Positions 5,366 through 7,488 of a stretch of DNA of 7,488 nt are shown here, piece after piece. The DNA is from Candidatus Woesearchaeota archaeon. Its GTDB lineage: Archaea > Nanobdellota > Nanobdellia > Woesearchaeales > ARS49. Position 1 is the stretch's first letter; each line of letters starts with the position of its first letter. Both the position numbers and the translations under genes were made by a program. The notes under the pieces were generated by a model that saw nothing but the letters and a program-made list of their open reading frames with translations, did no database searches and was not told the origin of the DNA. The DNA is taken from positions 1 to 7,488 of the forward strand of contig JAHWHC010000078.1 of assembly GCA_019323555.1 (NCBI GenBank), read 5' to 3'.

Positions 5366-6804
5366 GCAGGCAGGTAAAGAAGTATGCAAAGTGGATTTTG
5401 ATAGTTGCTTTGCTTTTTTTGATGCTTCCTTCTGTGCTGCGGGCTCTTGATGGCAATGTATACTTGATAGGGGATGAATCTTACTATCATGCAAGGATGT
5501 CAGAGCAGATGGCTCAGGAGGGCATTCCAGAGACAGACACTCTTGTTGTTAATGAGCGAGATTATGTTTTTAATCCATATCATGCACTTTTGGCGTGCTT
5601 TGCATTATTGTTTGGTGCAGTGTCTGCCTCAAAGATAGTGCCTTTGCTGCTTGGCCTGCTGTGTGTCTATTTACTTTATTCAATCCTGTCTAATCTGAAG
5701 ATTGCGGCCTGGACAAAGCTCGTGATGGTGGGAATATTTGTTTTGTCTCCTGTTTTTATTTATACTTTTAATGTCTCTACCCCGCTATGTTTTATTTTGG
5801 CGCTGAATCTTGCTGGTTTGTTTTTCTTGATGAAAAAAGGGACTCTTAATACTGCGCTCTCCTTGATATTTTTCAGCATTGCAGCAATGTTTGGCACATC
5901 TCATGCACTGATTTCTGCATTTATTGTTTTTTTCTATGCATTCAGGTACAAGAAAAGGCTGCGCAAGGGTTATTTGATTATTGCTGCAATTATTTTTGTT
6001 ATGCTGTCTTACTCTCTGCCTGTTTACTTTGCTTCAGAAAAAGCAGGATTTGTCACAGCAGATATGCTCTCCTCTTTTTTTGCAGACCTGGGTGGTGCTG
6101 CAGGAATAAGTGTTTTTGCCGCCCTTCTGGCCCTGGTCGGCTACACTCTTGTCTGGAGATATAAAAGAAAATATTATCTGTTATACGCCTTCTCTATACT
6201 GCTTATTGTCTATTCTTTTTTTAATACTGGTCTATTGATTTATTCCAACTTGGTCATAGTGTTTCTCGCAGGCATTGCTTTTGTGCATTTTGCCAAGATG
6301 CGGTGGAGCCTCAGGATCTTGCGTGACTTTACCCTTATTATTTTGTTTTGCGGGTTGTTGTTCTCTGCATTCACAACTGTTTTCAGTCTGCAGGCAGCAC
6401 TCCCAAACACCCCCCTTACAAATTCTATGATTTGGTTGAATCTTAATTCAGAAGAAGCAGATGTTGTCTTTTCACATTACTCTAATGGCTTCTGGATTGA
6501 ATTTGTCTCTAAAAGGCCGGTAATCATGGATGGTTTGCTGCCTCACACCCCTAATGTTAATGATTTGTACTTTGATTCAAAGCAGGTTTTTGAGACAGAT
6601 GACCTGGACAAGGCAAGAGAACTGCTCTCCAAATACAATGTTAAGTATGTAGTAATCACAAAGAACTTTTATGATGGCCTTGTGTGGGATAAAAAAGAAA
6701 AAGGCCTTGATTTTTTATTGACTAATGCCGAAACTTTTAAAAAGGTTCAAGAGAACTCTTATGTTGTGATTTATGAGTATATTTATGAGGGGGCTGAGAA
6801 ATAA
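5362..6804 (+). CDS. polytopic membrane protein, STT3/AglB-like GT-C fold candidate (copy 2)
   Basis: This 480-residue tandem paralogue of the preceding gene overlaps it by ATGA (5362-5365). Its Shine-Dalgarno site GGTGAT (5353-5358) lies inside the upstream coding end. Layout: basic N-terminus, membrane segment about 11-28, acidic loop IGDESYYHARMSEQM (36-50), RDYVFNPYHALL (66-77), about eleven further hydrophobic segments to about 341, and a soluble C-terminal domain of about 140 residues. The start of that domain, MIWLNLNSEEADVVFSHYS followed by NGFWIEFVSKRPVIMDG (356-391), aligns by eye with the STT3/AglB segment around WWDYGYWI...R...DN. Here the WWDYG core is replaced by SHYSNG, while FWIE, the Arg-Pro and the Asp are kept. 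The later DDLDKARELLSKYNVKYVVIT (413-433) also matches that family's pattern. It could be a GT-C glycosyltransferase or a non-catalytic subunit. The similarity to copy 1 is clear. Confidence 0.62.
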   Translation: MSRQVKKYAKWILIVALLFLMLPSVLRALDGNVYLIGDESYYHARMSEQMAQEGIPETDTLVVNERDYVFNPYHALLACFALLFGAVSASKIVPLLLGLLCVYLLYSILSNLKIAAWTKLVMVGIFVLSPVFIYTFNVSTPLCFILALNLAGLFFLMKKGTLNTALSLIFFSIAAMFGTSHALISAFIVFFYAFRYKKRLRKGYLIIAAIIFVMLSYSLPVYFASEKAGFVTADMLSSFFADLGGAAGISVFAALLALVGYTLVWRYKRKYYLLYAFSILLIVYSFFNTGLLIYSNLVIVFLAGIAFVHFAKMRWSLRILRDFTLIILFCGLLFSAFTTVFSLQAALPNTPLTNSMIWLNLNSEEADVVFSHYSNGFWIEFVSKRPVIMDGLLPHTPNVNDLYFDSKQVFETDDLDKARELLSKYNVKYVVITKNFYDGLVWDKKEKGLDFLLTNAETFKKVQENSYVVIYEYIYEGAEK

Positions 6805-6806
6805 AC

Positions 6807-7442
6807 ATGGCAAAAAAACAAGTCTTTCTAAGTACCATATTTGCATTATGCATTGTTTTTGTTGTTGGAATAATAATTGGCAATTTAGTGAGCAATCCAG
6901 AGACAAAAGAAGTTGATAAGGTTCTTAAGCAGAGTGAACTCTCAACAGAGTCTTACCTGTTGGAGCAGGAGCTTCTTGCTGATTTTGACCAGAACTGCGA
7001 GCTGGCTAAGACCCGGCTTGCTGCCCTGTCAGGAGAGCTCTGGCAGCTTGGTAAACTTCTTGGTACAGAGACTGCAAAGAGTGATTTAGGAGAGGCAAAT
7101 TATAATTTTCTTAAATTGAAATATCACTTGATGCAGATAAAGACATATATTCTTTATGCTAATTTGAATAAGGATTGCAATTTCACAACCCCTATTGTTT
7201 TGTTTTTGTACAGCCAGGATGATGAAAACTCTAAGGAGCAGGGAAAGATACTTGATGCATTAGTAGAAGAGCATAACATTCATGTGTTTGCTGTTGAGGC
7301 AGGCTATTCAAAAGAGCTGGAGTTTTTAGAGATGTTTTATGGTGTTTCAGAGACTCCGTTTTTGGTTTTGAATTATGATATCAAGAAGCCTGGCTTGACT
7401 CCTTATCAAGTGATTGAGTCAGAGATGAAGCTTAGGGAGTGA
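6807..7442 (+). CDS. membrane-anchored thioredoxin-fold-like protein without CXXC
   Basis: The 211-residue protein begins with a basic MAKKQ and one hydrophobic segment (about 6-27), a signal anchor that should place the rest outside the cytoplasm. Residues 32-118 are mainly helical, with heptad-like stretches (VDKVLKQSELS, LEQELLADFDQNCELAKTRL). Residues 124-190 read as a thioredoxin-like unit: a strand PIVLFLYS (129-136), a helix, a strand HNIHVFAVEAG (156-166), a helix, and GVSETPFLVL (179-188), whose T-P resembles the cis-Pro loop. The active-site position holds SQDDENSKEQG, so the redox CXXC is missing. C64 and C124 are the only Cys outside the membrane and might form a disulfide. The start lies 2 bp after the preceding stop, with only a distant GAGG upstream. 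Eukaryotic OST carries a Trx-like subunit (OST3/OST6), which makes the pairing with STT3-like genes suggestive. The fold call is moderate. Confidence 0.55.
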   Translation: MAKKQVFLSTIFALCIVFVVGIIIGNLVSNPETKEVDKVLKQSELSTESYLLEQELLADFDQNCELAKTRLAALSGELWQLGKLLGTETAKSDLGEANYNFLKLKYHLMQIKTYILYANLNKDCNFTTPIVLFLYSQDDENSKEQGKILDALVEEHNIHVFAVEAGYSKELEFLEMFYGVSETPFLVLNYDIKKPGLTPYQVIESEMKLRE

Positions 7443-7444
7443 TT

Positions 7445-7488
7445 ATGAAAAAGCACAAAAACATATTTTTGACAAGTCTGTTGTTGAC
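7445..7488 (+). CDS. start of a further gene in the membrane operon, truncated by the window
   Basis: ATG 7445 opens a frame that runs off the window after 14 complete codons (MKKHKNIFLTSLLL). The lysine-rich start followed by a hydrophobic stretch indicates a signal peptide or first membrane segment. GGGAGTGAT (7435-7443), overlapping the upstream stop, is a good ribosome binding site. The 2-bp gap puts it in the same operon. The product cannot be named. Confidence 0.65.
   Translation, partial: MKKHKNIFLTSLLL

Noticed and set aside
1..7488. CRISPR array, insertion sequence or transposon ends
   Set aside because: No regularly spaced direct repeats, transposase frame or terminal inverted repeats with target duplications are visible. 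The only direct repeat noted is the 18-bp coding duplication at 1711-1746.

Overview
The window is an AT-rich archaeal chromosome segment. The archaeal assignment rests on full-length RadA and RadB recombinases, an archaeal-type uS2, a stand-alone TRAM-domain protein, TATA boxes placed about 26-28 nt before starts that lack ribosome binding sites, and GGTGA-type Shine-Dalgarno sites elsewhere. The compact layout, the loss of the usual uS2 neighbours and the style of the membrane proteins suggest a DPANN-type lineage (Woesearchaeota/Pacearchaeota-like). That placement is inference and was not tested.

Left part (1-3095, + strand): the end of a small conserved protein closed by a hairpin/T-tract terminator; radA; a TRAM-domain RNA-binding protein with a long Glu-rich tail; thpR (2H phosphoesterase, RNA 2',3'-cyclic phosphodiesterase); and rps2 (uS2). 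These are informational genes in short, mostly separately promoted units. Two of them (TRAM and rps2) have a clear TATA box and a 5' leader holding a perfect hairpin. rps2 ends in a hairpin/T-tract that also contains the stop codon of the convergent radB.

Middle (3096-3871): radB on the minus strand, facing rps2. Its start is divergent from the next operon. The 101-bp divergent spacer carries the same 10-mer TATTTAAACA in opposite orientations, with an 8-bp palindrome at the midpoint. Both flanking genes look leaderless.

Right part (3872-7488, + strand): a tightly packed operon (4-bp overlap, then 2-bp gaps) of two tandem paralogous polytopic membrane proteins, a membrane-anchored thioredoxin-fold-like protein, and the first codons of a further gene. 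The two membrane proteins resemble GT-C glycosyltransferases of the STT3/AglB oligosaccharyltransferase type. They keep an acidic first-loop motif (DDSYFH / DESYYH) and an STT3-like C-terminal extracytoplasmic domain, but they lack WWDYG. The Trx-like protein has a cis-Pro-like loop but no CXXC. With two STT3-like proteins and a Trx-like partner, this operon is the most likely place in the window for an undescribed envelope glycosylation or protein-folding complex. Its function cannot be proven from sequence alone.
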